A stretch of DNA of 51,252 nt, from assembly GCF_016428645.1 (NCBI RefSeq), contig NZ_JAELXW010000040.1, positions 1 to 51,252 on the forward strand, written 5' to 3'. Within the stretch, counting starts at the first letter, position 1; each line of letters starts with the position of its first letter. This DNA comes from Glycomyces salinus. Its GTDB lineage: Bacteria > Actinomycetota > Actinomycetes > Mycobacteriales > Micromonosporaceae. A program made the translations under genes and the position numbers. Positions 42,950 to 51,252 of this stretch are shown here, piece by piece. The notes under the pieces were generated by a model. The model was not told the origin of the DNA. It did no database searches and saw only the letters and a program-made list of their open reading frames with translations.

Positions 42950-43909
42950 ATGACGAACCAAGACACCGCTGTGCGAGCCGAGGGGCTCGTCAAGCACTTC
43001 AAGGACACCAAGGCCGTCGACGGCGTCGACCTGGTCGTTCCCGCCGGGACCGTCTACGGGGTGCTCGGGCCCAACGGGGCCGGGAAGACCACCACCGTGC
43101 GGATGCTGGCCACGCTGCTGCGGCCCGACGCCGGAAGCGCGACCGTGTTCGGGCGCGACGTCGTCGCCGACCCGGCGGCCGTCCGGTCCCAGGTCAGCCT
43201 GACCGGGCAGTACGCCTCGCTCGACGAGGACCTGACCGGCCTGGAGAACCTGGTGCTGCTGTCGCGCCTGTACGGCTTCGGCAAGGCCGCGGCGCGCTCC
43301 CGCGCCGAGGACCTGCTGGAGGCGTTCGGGCTCACCGCGGCGGCCGGGAAGCAGGTCAAGGGCTACTCCGGCGGTATGCGGCGGCGACTGGACATCGCCG
43401 CGTCGATCATCATCACGCCCAAGCTGCTGTTCCTCGACGAGCCGACCACCGGCCTCGACCCGCGCAGCCGCGGCCAGGTGTGGGACGTCATCCGCACCAT
43501 CGTCGCCGAGGGCACCACGGTCCTGCTGACCACGCAGTACCTCGAGGAGGCCGACCAGTTGGCGGGCCGCATCGCGGTCATCGACACCGGCAAGGTCATC
43601 GCCGAGGGCACCCCCGGCGAGCTCAAGTCCGCGGTGGGCGCCGGCTCGATCAGGCTGCGCCTGCACCACGCCGATCAGCGCGACCACGCGCGCACCGTCC
43701 TGGCCGAGGCGCTCGGCGCCGAGGTCGAGCTCGACGACGACCCGGTGGCGCTGACCGCGACGCTCAAGCCCGGCGAGGACACCGCCTCGCAGGGTTCGCA
43801 CGCGCTCGGGGAGCTCTCGCGCTCCGGGATCCTGGTCGACGACTTCTCCCTGGGCCAGCCGAGCCTCGACGAGGTCTTCCTCGCCCTCACGGACAAAGTC
43901 GACGCTTAA
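42950..43909 (+). CDS. DrrA-type ABC exporter ATP-binding protein
   Basis: 319 residues. Walker A GPNGAGKT at 40-47, signature [14 protein letters not shown], Walker [15 protein letters not shown]-loop region [10 protein letters not shown] with the Gln common in this subfamily. The C-terminal domain ends [12 protein letters not shown]. It closely resembles daunorubicin-resistance DrrA proteins, but no antibiotic cluster is present. It starts 42 bp after yoeB and is followed by the permease. Confidence 0.92.
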   Translation: MTNQDTAVRAEGLVKHFKDTKAVDGVDLVVPAGTVYGVLGPNGAGKTTTVRMLATLLRPDAGSATVFGRDVVADPAAVRSQVSLTGQYASLDEDLTGLENLVLLSRLYGFGKAAARSRAEDLLEAFGLTAAAGKQVKGYSGGMRRRLDIAASIIITPKLLFLDEPTTGLDPRSRGQVWDVIRTIVAEGTTVLLTTQYLEEADQLAGRIAVIDTGKVIAEGTPGELKSAVGAGSIRLRLHHADQRDHARTVLAEALGAEVELDDDPVALTATLKPGEDTASQGSHALGELSRSGILVDDFSLGQPSLDEVFLALTDKVDA

Positions 43910-43941
43910 ACCCCTCGAAGTCTTAAGGAAAGGAAACCATC

Positions 43942-44799
43942 ATGGCGTTCACCGAGACCAAGACCAAGTCAGATCAAGAGTCGCTCGCGCAGATCGAGAA
44001 GGAACGGCTGCGGGGCCTGCTCGCCGCGGGCGAGCGTCCGCAGGCGCCGAGCCCGCTGGCGGCGGCGCGGGCCTTCGGCTGGCGGGCGATGCTGAAGATC
44101 AAGCACGTGCCCGAGCAACTGTTCGACATCGTGCTGTTCCCGATCATGATGCTGCTGATGTTCACCTACCTGTTCGGCGGGGCGATCGCCGGCGGCACCG
44201 GCGACTACCTGCAATTCCTGTTGCCAGGCATCATGGTCATGAGCATCGTGATGACCACCATGTACACCGGCATGGGCGTGAACATCGACATCCAGAAGGG
44301 AGTGTCGGACCGGTTCAAGACGCTCCCGATCTGGCGGGCCGCTCCGATGGTCGGCTACCTGCTGGCGGACGCGTTCCGGTACGCCGCCGCCGGGGCGATA
44401 ATGTTCGGCACCGGCATGGTGATGGGCTACCGGCCCTCCGGCGGCCCCGACGGCGTGCTGCTGGGCGTGGTCCTGCTGCTGGTGTTCTGCTTCGCCTTCT
44501 CGTGGATCTGGACCTGGATCGGCCTGATCGCCCGCTCCGAGAAGACGGTCATGTCGATCTCGATGTCGATCCTGTTCCCGCTGACGTTCCTGTCGAACGT
44601 GATGGTCGACCCGTCCACCATGCCGGGCTGGCTCCAGCCGGTCGTGAACAACACGCCGATCACGCAGTTGGTCGACGGCGTGCGCGGCCTGTTCGACGGC
44701 GCGGTCGACTCCGGCGCGGTGGTCACCACGCTGCTCTGGTCGGCCGGATTCATCGCGGTGTTCGGGTTCCTGACGATCAGGGCCTACAACCGCAAGTGA
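43942..44799 (+). CDS. DrrB-type ABC-2 exporter permease
   Basis: 285 residues with six predicted transmembrane helices and no large external loop. The family region is visible around GVNIDIQKGVSDRFKTLPIW and NTPITQLVDGVRGL. A purine-rich ribosome site (AAGGAAAGG) precedes the ATG. With the preceding ATPase it forms a DrrAB-type efflux pump of unknown substrate. Confidence 0.92.
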   Translation: MAFTETKTKSDQESLAQIEKERLRGLLAAGERPQAPSPLAAARAFGWRAMLKIKHVPEQLFDIVLFPIMMLLMFTYLFGGAIAGGTGDYLQFLLPGIMVMSIVMTTMYTGMGVNIDIQKGVSDRFKTLPIWRAAPMVGYLLADAFRYAAAGAIMFGTGMVMGYRPSGGPDGVLLGVVLLLVFCFAFSWIWTWIGLIARSEKTVMSISMSILFPLTFLSNVMVDPSTMPGWLQPVVNNTPITQLVDGVRGLFDGAVDSGAVVTTLLWSAGFIAVFGFLTIRAYNRK

Positions 44800-44824
44800 G
44801 CCACCACAGAGAACACCCGGAGGA

Positions 44825-44848
44825 GCCGGGCGGGGCGACCCGCCCGGC
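44825..44848. terminator. Bidirectional terminator
   Basis: A perfect 10-bp stem (GCCGGGCGGG and its complement) with a GCGA loop between convergent genes, without a T-run. Confidence 0.65.
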
Positions 44849-44857
44849 TTCGTCGTG

Positions 44858-47800
44858 TCAGAGGCGCCAGTCGGGGTGATCGCCGGCCGGGCGGTAGGCG
44901 CAGCTCGAACCGGTGGCGACCGCCTCGCGCAGGTGCGCGGCGAGCGACGGGTGGACCGTCTCGATCTTCTTGAGGGTGTTGCGGATCCGGTTGGTGACGC
45001 TCTTCCGGGCGCGTTCGGCGTTGTCGCCGAACCGCCGGGACCGGCCTCCGAGCCCGGTGGCGGCCCTGAGTTGGTCGATGAGCGCGGCCCGTTCGGCGTC
45101 CAGGCGGGCGGCCCGGTCGTGGTCGCCCAGGGTCGTGGCGCTGTCGATCTGCTCGTCGAGCGCCTCCAGGTGCTCGCGGTAGCGGGCCTTGGCCTCGGCG
45201 TCGAGGACGTCGTCGCCGCCGAGGCGGGCGTCGGTCTCGACCTCGGCTCCGGCCTCGGGGTCGAGCAGTCGGGCGGCAGCGATCTCGGCGCCGGGCCGGT
45301 TCAGCAGGAAGCCGAGGTCGGCCAGGCCCTTGGTGTGGGGCAGGTGGACGGTCCGGCCGTCGAACCGGAGGGTCCAGGTCGCGCCGTCGCGGCGGAAGAC
45401 GGCCTCGCCCGCCCCACCGGTCTCGTCCGAGGCGTCCTGGAGCATCGACTTCCGAAGCTCCCTGGCTGCGGCGCGGGCCTTCTCGGCCCACGGCCTGGCC
45501 TCGAGCCGGTCGGCCTGCTCGGCCGCGGCGGCGAAGTGCTCGGCGGCGGCCTCGGGCTCGGCGGTCGCTGCGGCGATAGCGCCGAGCCAGTAGCTGACCG
45601 GGCCGTGGATGGAGCAGCCCCACAGCGCCTGGAGCCATTCTCCCTCGTGCCCGGCGAGCCGCCGTCGCACCCGCTCGAGGAGTTCGGCGTCCTCGTCGGC
45701 GATGCCGAGCTCGGTCTCGAACCGCAGCCGCAGCGAGACCCAGGTGTCGTAGGGGTCGGACTCGGTCTCGATGCGGTCGTGGGCGCGGCGGGCCTCGGTC
45801 AGGTCGCCGCGGCGCAGCGCGGTCAGGCCCGAGAGCAGGTCCGAATGCCACCAGCCGTAGGCCGACCGCCAGGTCTCGGGGATCGCCTCGGGCACGTCCC
45901 CGCGGGCGTAGGCGAGCTCCCAGCGCATGTGGTCGATCATCTCGCGGTGCGCCTGGTCCTCCTTGACGAGGCTCTCGACGGCCTCGAGGCGCTCGGCGGC
46001 ACGGTCGAAGCGGCCCTGGAGGATGTCGATGATGCTGCGGTCGATCTGGGTGGCTCCGTGCCACATTTCGAGGCTGCTGTTCTGCGCCAGGGCGCAGAAG
46101 GTCTCGAGCTGGCCGCGGTAGGCCGGGTCGCCCTGTTCGAGCAGGGCCACCCACAGCAGCGACTCGGCGAACAGGCGCGTCTCGGCGTCTCCGGTGCGGC
46201 GGGTGACCTCGATGAGCTCCTCGACCAGTTCCTGGCGCTCGGCGGCCGTCCCGGGCCCCCACAGGATCGAGTGGGTGGCCCACAGCCCGAAGGAGACGTC
46301 GTCGTCCGAGCCGCTCGCGCGGGCGGCCAGCAGGAAGTTGTGGAGCAGCTGCCTGGTGAGGTCGTCGTGTTCCAGGCCCGGGTCCGGTGCCCGCCCGGTG
46401 AGCGATTCGAACGCCTCGGTCTTCAGGCGCACCAGATCGGAAATGCGCTCGTCTTGCGGGGAGGCCATGATCGCGCGGATCAGCAGCAGCGTGTCGTCGG
46501 AGTCGACGGCCTCGACCAGCGCCTGGTCGTACAGGGTCCGGGCCTCTTCGTGGCGCCGCTGCCACTTGATGACCCCGGCCAGCTCCAGCTTGAGCAGTAC
46601 CCGCCGGCGCACCATCTCGGGACTGCACCGCTCGACCGCGCGCCTGTAGTGGAGTTCGGCGGCGGGCCCGGAGAAGCAGCTGTTGATCTCGTCCCCGGCG
46701 CGGGCGATGAGCTCCACGGCGGTCTCGGGGGCGATCGAGTCCCCGGCGAGCCAGGCGTGGTTGGCCATCTCGGTGGTCAGCATGAGCTTCTGTAGCGATT
46801 CGTCCTCGACCAGGGCGCGCACGATGCAGCCGTGGTGCCCCGCGGCCTCGGTGTCGGTCATCGAGCGGTAGAGCGACTCGCGGACCAGGTCGTGGACGAA
46901 GACGTACCGGTCGCGTTCGCGCCGGACCAGGCGGGTCTGGCAGGCGGCGTCGAGGGCCCCTTCGATCTCGTGGACGTCCAACCCGGCGGCCTGAGCCATG
47001 ACGGCGGCGTGGAATTCGCGGCCTCCGACCGAGGCGAGGGTGAGCATGCGCCGCATCCGCTCGTCGAGCTGGTCGAGCCGCCGCTGGAGGGCGTCGCGCA
47101 TGCCCGCGGTGCTGACGTCGACCGCTTGGCCGGTGGCCCACAGTTGCGCGGTCTGCTCGACGAAGAACGGGTTGCCGCCGGTGCGGCGGGTGATCTCGGC
47201 GACCGTCTCGGCGTCGGGGGCCGAGCCGACGGTGGCGCGGATGAGCTCGGCGACCCCGGTCTCGTCGAGCCCGTCGAGGCTGACCATCGTGGCCTTGGCG
47301 ACCAGCGGCAGCATGCGGGCCCGCAGGCGGTGGCCCGGGTCGATCTCGGAGTCGCGGTAGGTGCCGACGAACAGGACTCGCTCGAACCAGGTGTGCTGGG
47401 AGGCGAACTTGAGCAATTCGAGACTCCCGGGGTCGGCGAAGTGGAGGTCGTCGAGGACGACCAGGATCGGCCGGTGGTGGGAGGCGGCGATGAGCACCTG
47501 CGTGACGGCGTCGAACAGTTCGAACTCGCCGGGCTTGACCCCGTCGGCGCCGCCGAGGAACGCGGCCACGGCCGGCCCGTCGGTGGGGAGCGCGTCCCAT
47601 TCGGCGTCGGTGAGCTGGCCGCGCAGGGACCGGAGCACCTGCGTCCACAGCCAGTACTCGGGGACGGCCTCGGATTCCCAGGAGGTGGCGAACAGGACCG
47701 TCACCTCGTCGCGCCCCGCGGCGGCGACGCGGGTGACCAGGGCGGTCTTGCCGATGCCGGCCTCGCCGGTGACCAGCGCCAGGCCGCCGTGGCTGGAGGC

Positions 47801-47869
47801 GGTCCGCTCCACGGCCGCCCGCAGAACGGAGGCCGGGTGGTCCCGGCCGATAAGGAGCGAGTCAGTCAC
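44858..47869 (-). CDS. Large AAA/STAND-like ATPase regulator without LuxR domain
   Basis: 1003 residues. An N-terminal ATPase domain has Walker A GEAGIGKT (35-42), Walker B ILVVLDDLHFAD, and a winged region (LRARMLPL...LDGLDETGVAEL) as in LuxR-family large ATP-binding regulators. Helical TPR-like repeats fill ~350-800. Instead of the expected C-terminal LuxR helix-turn-helix, the last ~190 residues contain a Trp-rich strand pair (WTLRFDGRTVHLPHTKGLADLGFLL), a coiled-coil-like segment, and a basic end (RARKSVTNRIRNTLKKIE...YRPAGDHPDWRL) that may be another winged-helix type. A GTG start is used. Targets unknown. Confidence 0.8.
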   Translation of the reverse strand: MTDSLLIGRDHPASVLRAAVERTASSHGGLALVTGEAGIGKTALVTRVAAAGRDEVTVLFATSWESEAVPEYWLWTQVLRSLRGQLTDAEWDALPTDGPAVAAFLGGADGVKPGEFELFDAVTQVLIAASHHRPILVVLDDLHFADPGSLELLKFASQHTWFERVLFVGTYRDSEIDPGHRLRARMLPLVAKATMVSLDGLDETGVAELIRATVGSAPDAETVAEITRRTGGNPFFVEQTAQLWATGQAVDVSTAGMRDALQRRLDQLDERMRRMLTLASVGGREFHAAVMAQAAGLDVHEIEGALDAACQTRLVRRERDRYVFVHDLVRESLYRSMTDTEAAGHHGCIVRALVEDESLQKLMLTTEMANHAWLAGDSIAPETAVELIARAGDEINSCFSGPAAELHYRRAVERCSPEMVRRRVLLKLELAGVIKWQRRHEEARTLYDQALVEAVDSDDTLLLIRAIMASPQDERISDLVRLKTEAFESLTGRAPDPGLEHDDLTRQLLHNFLLAARASGSDDDVSFGLWATHSILWGPGTAAERQELVEELIEVTRRTGDAETRLFAESLLWVALLEQGDPAYRGQLETFCALAQNSSLEMWHGATQIDRSIIDILQGRFDRAAERLEAVESLVKEDQAHREMIDHMRWELAYARGDVPEAIPETWRSAYGWWHSDLLSGLTALRRGDLTEARRAHDRIETESDPYDTWVSLRLRFETELGIADEDAELLERVRRRLAGHEGEWLQALWGCSIHGPVSYWLGAIAAATAEPEAAAEHFAAAAEQADRLEARPWAEKARAAARELRKSMLQDASDETGGAGEAVFRRDGATWTLRFDGRTVHLPHTKGLADLGFLLNRPGAEIAAARLLDPEAGAEVETDARLGGDDVLDAEAKARYREHLEALDEQIDSATTLGDHDRAARLDAERAALIDQLRAATGLGGRSRRFGDNAERARKSVTNRIRNTLKKIETVHPSLAAHLREAVATGSSCAYRPAGDHPDWRL

Positions 47870-47942
47870 CCGTCAAGTGTGGCCCGAGGGACCGACAGGC
47901 GCCAGTGGAAACTTCACCATGAACACATACGGTCGCGATAGG

Positions 47943-47996
47943 ACTACTAGTAGTTTTCTCGGATTCCCCACATACCGCTCCGAACGTGCATATAGT
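47943..47996 (+). promoter_or_regulatory. Palindrome and -10 box in the divergent 47870-48110 region
   Basis: ACTACTAGTAGT (47943-47954) is a perfect 12-bp palindrome. TATAGT at 47991-47996 is a good plus-strand -10 element, giving a leader of about 108 nt for the secreted protein gene. No convincing -35 is seen. Confidence 0.35.
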
Positions 47997-48110
47997 CCAG
48001 TCGGTGTAGGGACCTTGGCACAGGTGAGCAGCCGAGGCGCCCACCGGGGCGCTCGACGCATACGTGGCTTTCGCGGTGCAGGTCCGGAGAACACACACGG
48101 GGGAACGCAA

Positions 48111-48575
48111 ATGCAGAAATCCACACCGAACCGACCCGCATCGAGACTGTGGCGGCGCCTGGCCGCCGCCGCACTGGCCGTCCCTGTGGCGGTCGCCTTC
48201 GCCGCGTCGGGCGCGAGCGCGGTCGAATCCGAGCCCGAGGCCGCCGAGGATTCGGAACAGCTACCGTTGCCGATTCCGGACCCCGGTCTGCCGGTGCCCG
48301 GGGATCCCGGCGACGATCCCGCGAGCGACCTCATCGGACAGCTCGGCGAGTGCGTGGCCGCGCTGGTCGAGACCGTGGTAGGCGCGGTCTCCGGAGCCGG
48401 CGGCGATGTGCCGCTGTCCGGCGAGGACGCCGAGCAACTGCCGCCGCTGCCTGGCGGCGACGGGGCGGCCGACGGGCTCCAACCGTGCCTGGAGCTCCTG
48501 ACCGCACTCGGCCTGCCGCTCGACCTGCCGGTCGATCTGCCAGTGCCGCTTGAGGACCCGGCCGTCAAGGATTGA
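48111..48575 (+). CDS. Small secreted protein of unknown function
   Basis: 154 residues with a Sec signal peptide (Arg-rich start, hydrophobic core, cleavage expected after GASA at residue 37). The mature part (~117 residues) is acidic and Pro/Leu-rich, with repeats such as LPLPIPDPGLPVPGDPGDDP and LPLDLPVDLPVPLEDP, and two cysteines (GECVAAL, LQPCLEL) that could form a disulfide. I do not recognise a family. A G-rich ribosome site (GGGGGAA) precedes the ATG. It is divergent from the AAA regulator. Confidence 0.7.
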   Translation: MQKSTPNRPASRLWRRLAAAALAVPVAVAFAASGASAVESEPEAAEDSEQLPLPIPDPGLPVPGDPGDDPASDLIGQLGECVAALVETVVGAVSGAGGDVPLSGEDAEQLPPLPGGDGAADGLQPCLELLTALGLPLDLPVDLPVPLEDPAVKD

Positions 48576-48590
48576 GCGCAGTGTAGGACA

Positions 48591-48619
48591 CGGGCCCGTG
48601 GCATCCGGCCACGGGCCCG
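48591..48619. terminator. Bidirectional terminator
   Basis: A perfect 12-bp stem (CGGGCCCGTGGC and its complement) with a 5-nt loop, followed by GTTTC on the plus strand; it lies between convergent genes. Confidence 0.75.
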
Positions 48620-48629
48620 GTTTCATGTC

Positions 48630-49745
48630 CTATTTCAAGCGCTCGGCGGCCTCGGCCACCGCAGTGTCGGCGGCGGTCAGCGCCACTCGCACGTGCTCGG
48701 CCCCGCGGGGGCCGTAGAACTCGCCGGGGGCGACCAGGATGCCGCGCTCGGCGAGGCGTTGCACCGTCTCCCAGCAGTCCTCACCGCGGCTGGCCCACAG
48801 GTAGAGCCCGGCCTGGGAGTCGTCGATGCGGAAACCGGCGCCCTCGAGCGCCCCCCGCAGCGTCTCCCGGCGCGATTCGTAGCGCAGCCGCTGCTCGATC
48901 GCGTGGTCCTCGTCGTGGAGGGCCGCGATCGTGGCCCGCTGGACCGGCCAGGGCACCATGAACCCGGCGTGGCGGCGGATCTCCAGCAGGTCGGCGATGA
49001 TCGCCGGGTCTCCGGCCAGGAACGCCGAGCGGTATCCGGCCAGGCTGGAGCGCTTGGACAGCGAGTGCGCGGCCAGCAGGCCGGTCAGGTCGCCGTCGTT
49101 GACGCGCGGGTCGAGGATCGACACCGGCGGGTGGTCGCGGTCCCAGCCGAGCGTCAGATAGCACTCGTCGCTGGCCAGGACGATCCCGCTCTCGCGGGCC
49201 CACCGGACCAGGCCGCGCAGGTACTCGACCGAGGCGACGGCCCCGGTGGGATTGGCCGGGTAGTTGATCCAGGACATCCGCAGGCGCGAGCCCGCGGCGT
49301 CGCGCGGATCGGCCACCGGCACCGGATCGGCCTTGGCCAGCAGCGCGCCGATCTCATAGGTGGGATAGGCGATCTCGGGGAACGAGACCGACTCCCCGGC
49401 GCTGAGGCCCAACTGGGCCGGCAGGTTCGCCACCAGCTCCTTGCTGCCGACGGTCGGCAGGACCGCCACGTCGGTCGCGACGCCGGTGTGGCGGTGGAGC
49501 CAGGAGGCGATGGCCTCGCGCAGCTCGGCCGGTCCGGCCACCGTCGGGTACCCCGGCCGGTCGGCCGCCTCGCACAGCGCTCGCCTTATCGACGGAGCCA
49601 CCTCGTCGACCGGGCCCCCGACCGACAGGTCGACGATCCCGGCCGGATGCGCGGCGGCCCGCTCCTTGTACGGGGCCAGGCGGTCCCAGGGGAACTTCGG
49701 CAGCCGCCTCGCCGGAGAGGCGCTGCGGAGGCGGCGGTTCGACAC
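48630..49745 (-). CDS. dapC: Succinyldiaminopimelate transaminase
   Basis: 371-residue fold-type I PLP aminotransferase. The PLP lysine is K231 in HSLSKRSSLAGYRSAF; NYPANPTGA and ASDECY carry the cofactor-ring contacts. The sequence FPWDRLAPYKERAAAHPAGIVDLSVG is typical of actinobacterial DapC. It acts in lysine and meso-diaminopimelate synthesis for the cell wall. It begins with GTG two bases after the fdxA stop, the same fdxC-dapC order as in M. tuberculosis. Confidence 0.9.
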   Translation of the reverse strand: MSNRRLRSASPARRLPKFPWDRLAPYKERAAAHPAGIVDLSVGGPVDEVAPSIRRALCEAADRPGYPTVAGPAELREAIASWLHRHTGVATDVAVLPTVGSKELVANLPAQLGLSAGESVSFPEIAYPTYEIGALLAKADPVPVADPRDAAGSRLRMSWINYPANPTGAVASVEYLRGLVRWARESGIVLASDECYLTLGWDRDHPPVSILDPRVNDGDLTGLLAAHSLSKRSSLAGYRSAFLAGDPAIIADLLEIRRHAGFMVPWPVQRATIAALHDEDHAIEQRLRYESRRETLRGALEGAGFRIDDSQAGLYLWASRGEDCWETVQRLAERGILVAPGEFYGPRGAEHVRVALTAADTAVAEAAERLK

Positions 49746-49747
49746 CC

Positions 49748-50068
49748 TTACTCTCCGCGCGCGGGCTGGCCTGCCACGAACGGGTCGTCCCGCTCGATCT
49801 TGCCGACCTTGGAGGCGCCGCCGGGGCTGCCGAGATCGTCGAAGAAGTCGTAGTTGGCCTTGGTGTAGCCCTCCCACTCCTCGGGCACGTCGTCTTCGTA
49901 GAAGATCGCCTCGACCGGGCACACCGGCTCGCACGCCCCGCAGTCGACGCACTCGTCCGGGTGGATGTAGAGCATCCGGTTGCCTTCGTAGATGCAGTCG
50001 ACGGGGCACTCTTCGATGCACGCCTTGTCGAGCAGATCCACGCACGGCTCGGCGATGATGTAAGTCAC
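49748..50068 (-). CDS. fdxA: 7Fe ferredoxin
   Basis: 106 residues. C9, C17, C21, C25, C40, C43, C46 and C50 are arranged as in ferredoxins with one [3Fe-4S] and one [4Fe-4S] cluster; the cysteine expected three residues after C9 is absent, which leaves the first cluster with three irons. A small electron carrier; ferredoxin-dependent partners in this window could be SirA and NasA. A GTG start follows AGGAAGGA. Confidence 0.95.
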   Translation of the reverse strand: MTYIIAEPCVDLLDKACIEECPVDCIYEGNRMLYIHPDECVDCGACEPVCPVEAIFYEDDVPEEWEGYTKANYDFFDDLGSPGGASKVGKIERDDPFVAGQPARGE

Positions 50069-50165
50069 GAGTCGTCCTTCCTACAGCGCGCAATCGGGCG
50101 GACTGCGCTGCGATGAGCCTAAAGCCTATTGGTAGTAGTACACCCGGAGCGGAGAGGTGCGCCAG

Positions 50166-51110
50166 ATGCTGGGACCAGAACATGTCGGGCGGCGGGTTGC
50201 GGTCCGCTTCCGTCTGACCGACGCCGTGTCCAGTCCCCGGTTCAGCGACGTCACCGGTGAGCTTATCGAGATCGACACCGAGCGCCTGCGGGTGCTTCCT
50301 GAAGCGGGGACCGCGATCACCGTCGCCATTGCCGATGTCGTCGCCACCCGTCCCATCCCGCCGAAGCCGACGCGGTTCTCCGAGATCCTCGAGCTCGAGC
50401 GGCTGCTCGCGGCCAGTTGGCCGGCCGTGGAGACCGAGGACTTCGGCGGTTGGCTTCTACGCTACTCCGAAGGGTTCTCAAGGCGCGCGAACTCGGTGCT
50501 GGCCCTGACCGAGCCGGACGCGGGCCTGGAGGCGGCCGTCGAGCACGCCGTGGACTGGTACCGCGAGCGGCGGGCGCGGCCGCTGATCTCCATCCCCGGA
50601 CGGATGGGCCGGCGGCTCGACGAGGCGCTGGCCGCGGCGGGCTGGACCGCCGAGGGGGAGACGGCGGTGCTCACCAGGCCGATCGAGCCGTTCGACTACG
50701 ACGGCGAGGCGCTCATCCGGCACGAGCCGGTGCCCGAGATGCTCGAGCAGCTCGGCCGGGGCCATCCCGCGGTCGCGGCGGCGGTGCTCGGGTCCGGACC
50801 CGACCGGGGCTTCGCCGAGATCTGGCGCGAGGGGGCCCTGGCCGCGCGCGGCCGGGCCGCGATCGAGGGCGACCTCGCCGCCGTCTCGGGCATCGGCACG
50901 CTGCCGGAGCACCGGCGGCTCGGTCTGGGCGGCGAGATTCTGCGGGCGCTGACGGCGTGGGCGGCCGCGGCAGGCGCGCGCCGGGTGGCGCTCCAGGTCG
51001 AGACCGACAACGAGGCGGCCCTGGCCCTCTACGGCGGCCAGGGCTTCCGCGAGCGGTACCGGTACTTCTACCGGGGGCAGGGGGGTGCCTTGGGGTGCCG
51101 ACCGGGCTGA
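50166..51110 (+). CDS. GNAT-family N-acetyltransferase
   Basis: 314 residues. An SH3-like N-terminal domain (~1-65, GRRVAVRFRL...ITVAIADVVATRP) precedes a GNAT fold whose acetyl-CoA loop is LPEHRRLGLGGEILRAL and whose last strand is VALQVETDNEAALALYGGQGFRERYRYFYR. The substrate is unknown. The ATG at 50166 has GGAGAGG eight bases upstream. The last ~7 codons and the stop lie inside a terminator hairpin. Confidence 0.85.
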   Translation: MLGPEHVGRRVAVRFRLTDAVSSPRFSDVTGELIEIDTERLRVLPEAGTAITVAIADVVATRPIPPKPTRFSEILELERLLAASWPAVETEDFGGWLLRYSEGFSRRANSVLALTEPDAGLEAAVEHAVDWYRERRARPLISIPGRMGRRLDEALAAAGWTAEGETAVLTRPIEPFDYDGEALIRHEPVPEMLEQLGRGHPAVAAAVLGSGPDRGFAEIWREGALAARGRAAIEGDLAAVSGIGTLPEHRRLGLGGEILRALTAWAAAAGARRVALQVETDNEAALALYGGQGFRERYRYFYRGQGGALGCRPG

Positions 51111-51130
51111 GATCCGGTCGGCACCCCAAG
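51089..51130. terminator. 17-bp hairpin carrying the GNAT stop codon in its loop
   Basis: Perfect 17-nt arms (left begins CTTGGGGTGCC) around an 8-nt loop that contains the TGA stop. A further five base pairs extend the stem after one mismatch. It lies between convergent genes. Confidence 0.75.
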
Positions 51131-51252
51131 ACACCCTCTAAGGCGCGTGCCGGGTTGGCCTTCTTCTCGAAGGCGATCCTGGTGGCCTTGAGTTCGCGGC
51201 CGTAGTGGTCGACGCCGAGGGCCATGACGATCAGGTAGCCGATGAACGCCGA
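51131..51252 (-). CDS. Partial membrane protein, cut by the window end
   Basis: On the minus strand the frame from the edge reads a hydrophobic segment (SAFIGYLIVMALGV) followed by DHYGRELKATRIAFEKKANP, with G/C-rich third positions. It looks like the cytoplasmic end of a membrane protein. The frame has no stop before the 51089-51130 hairpin and stays open antisense to the GNAT gene, so the true end is not fixed; the stop may be missing or the frame shifted near 51140. Family not recognised. Confidence 0.45.

Noticed and set aside
44855-46795. 646-codon frame on the plus strand opposite the AAA regulator
   Set aside because: Gly/Leu/Val/Glu repeats without domain signals; antisense artefact of GC bias.
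44784-47648. 954-codon frame overlapping the AAA regulator on the same strand
   Set aside because: Arg/Pro/His-rich shadow of the true frame, which has Walker motifs.

Overview
The window is about 51 kb of GC-rich chromosome from an actinobacterium. This is shown by a Kgd-type fused 2-oxoglutarate decarboxylase/dehydrogenase, a WhiB-family Fe-S regulator, a PdtaS-type kinase, a DUF2469 gene beside rnhB, a nickel superoxide dismutase, SirA-type sulfite reductase, and many GTG starts. A family guess (Glycomycetaceae or a close relative) is inference only; no rRNA is present to settle it. No tRNA, rRNA, CRISPR array or insertion sequence was seen. Most of the window is ordinary core chromosome with small accessory inserts.

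Left part (1-13.4 kb). A partial unknown gene with a hexanucleotide repeat is followed by a nitrate-assimilation pair (narK, nasA) with a GlnR-like operator. Next come an ABC-2 exporter pair, a vapBC toxin-antitoxin pair, rsmI, a membrane protein with a degenerate Mrr-type nuclease domain, and a response regulator/histidine kinase/HtrA protease operon in the order of mycobacterial mprA-mprB-pepD. A STAS anti-sigma antagonist gene stands alone after it.

Centre (13.5-33 kb). kgd ends in a textbook terminator. A sugar ABC importer (binding protein and two permeases, no ATPase) follows, then two small envelope proteins, an MDR oxidoreductase, and sodN without its usual sodX. A regulatory block holds an RsbW-like protein and a WhiB1/WblE-like gene whose long upstream region carries two GTGA-N6-TCAC (CRP-type) palindromes. 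A lipid kinase and a membrane protein diverge from a 32-bp leaderless promoter region. The sulfur-assimilation operon (sirA, a zinc-ribbon gene, cysH, sirohydrochlorin chelatase) is preceded by a small unannotated cysteine leader peptide. pdtaS lies upstream of it.

Right part (32.5-51 kb). The conserved block rpsP-khpA-rimM-trmD-rplS-lepB-lepB-rnhB-DUF2469 runs on the minus strand behind a short eukaryote/archaea-type proS. Then come a CtpE-like P-type ATPase, a yefM/yoeB pair, a DrrAB-type exporter, a 1003-residue AAA regulator, a small secreted protein, the fdxA-dapC pair, a GNAT acetyltransferase, and the edge of a membrane protein.

The strongest items for follow-up are the cysteine leader peptide at 30885-30974, the YoeB toxin that reads through its own terminator palindrome, the CRP-type sites upstream of whiB, a set of leaderless promoters (TANNNT six or seven bases before the start codon), and an orphan 35-codon gene tail next to a ~66-bp non-coding repeat array. 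No convincing wholly new multi-gene system was found.
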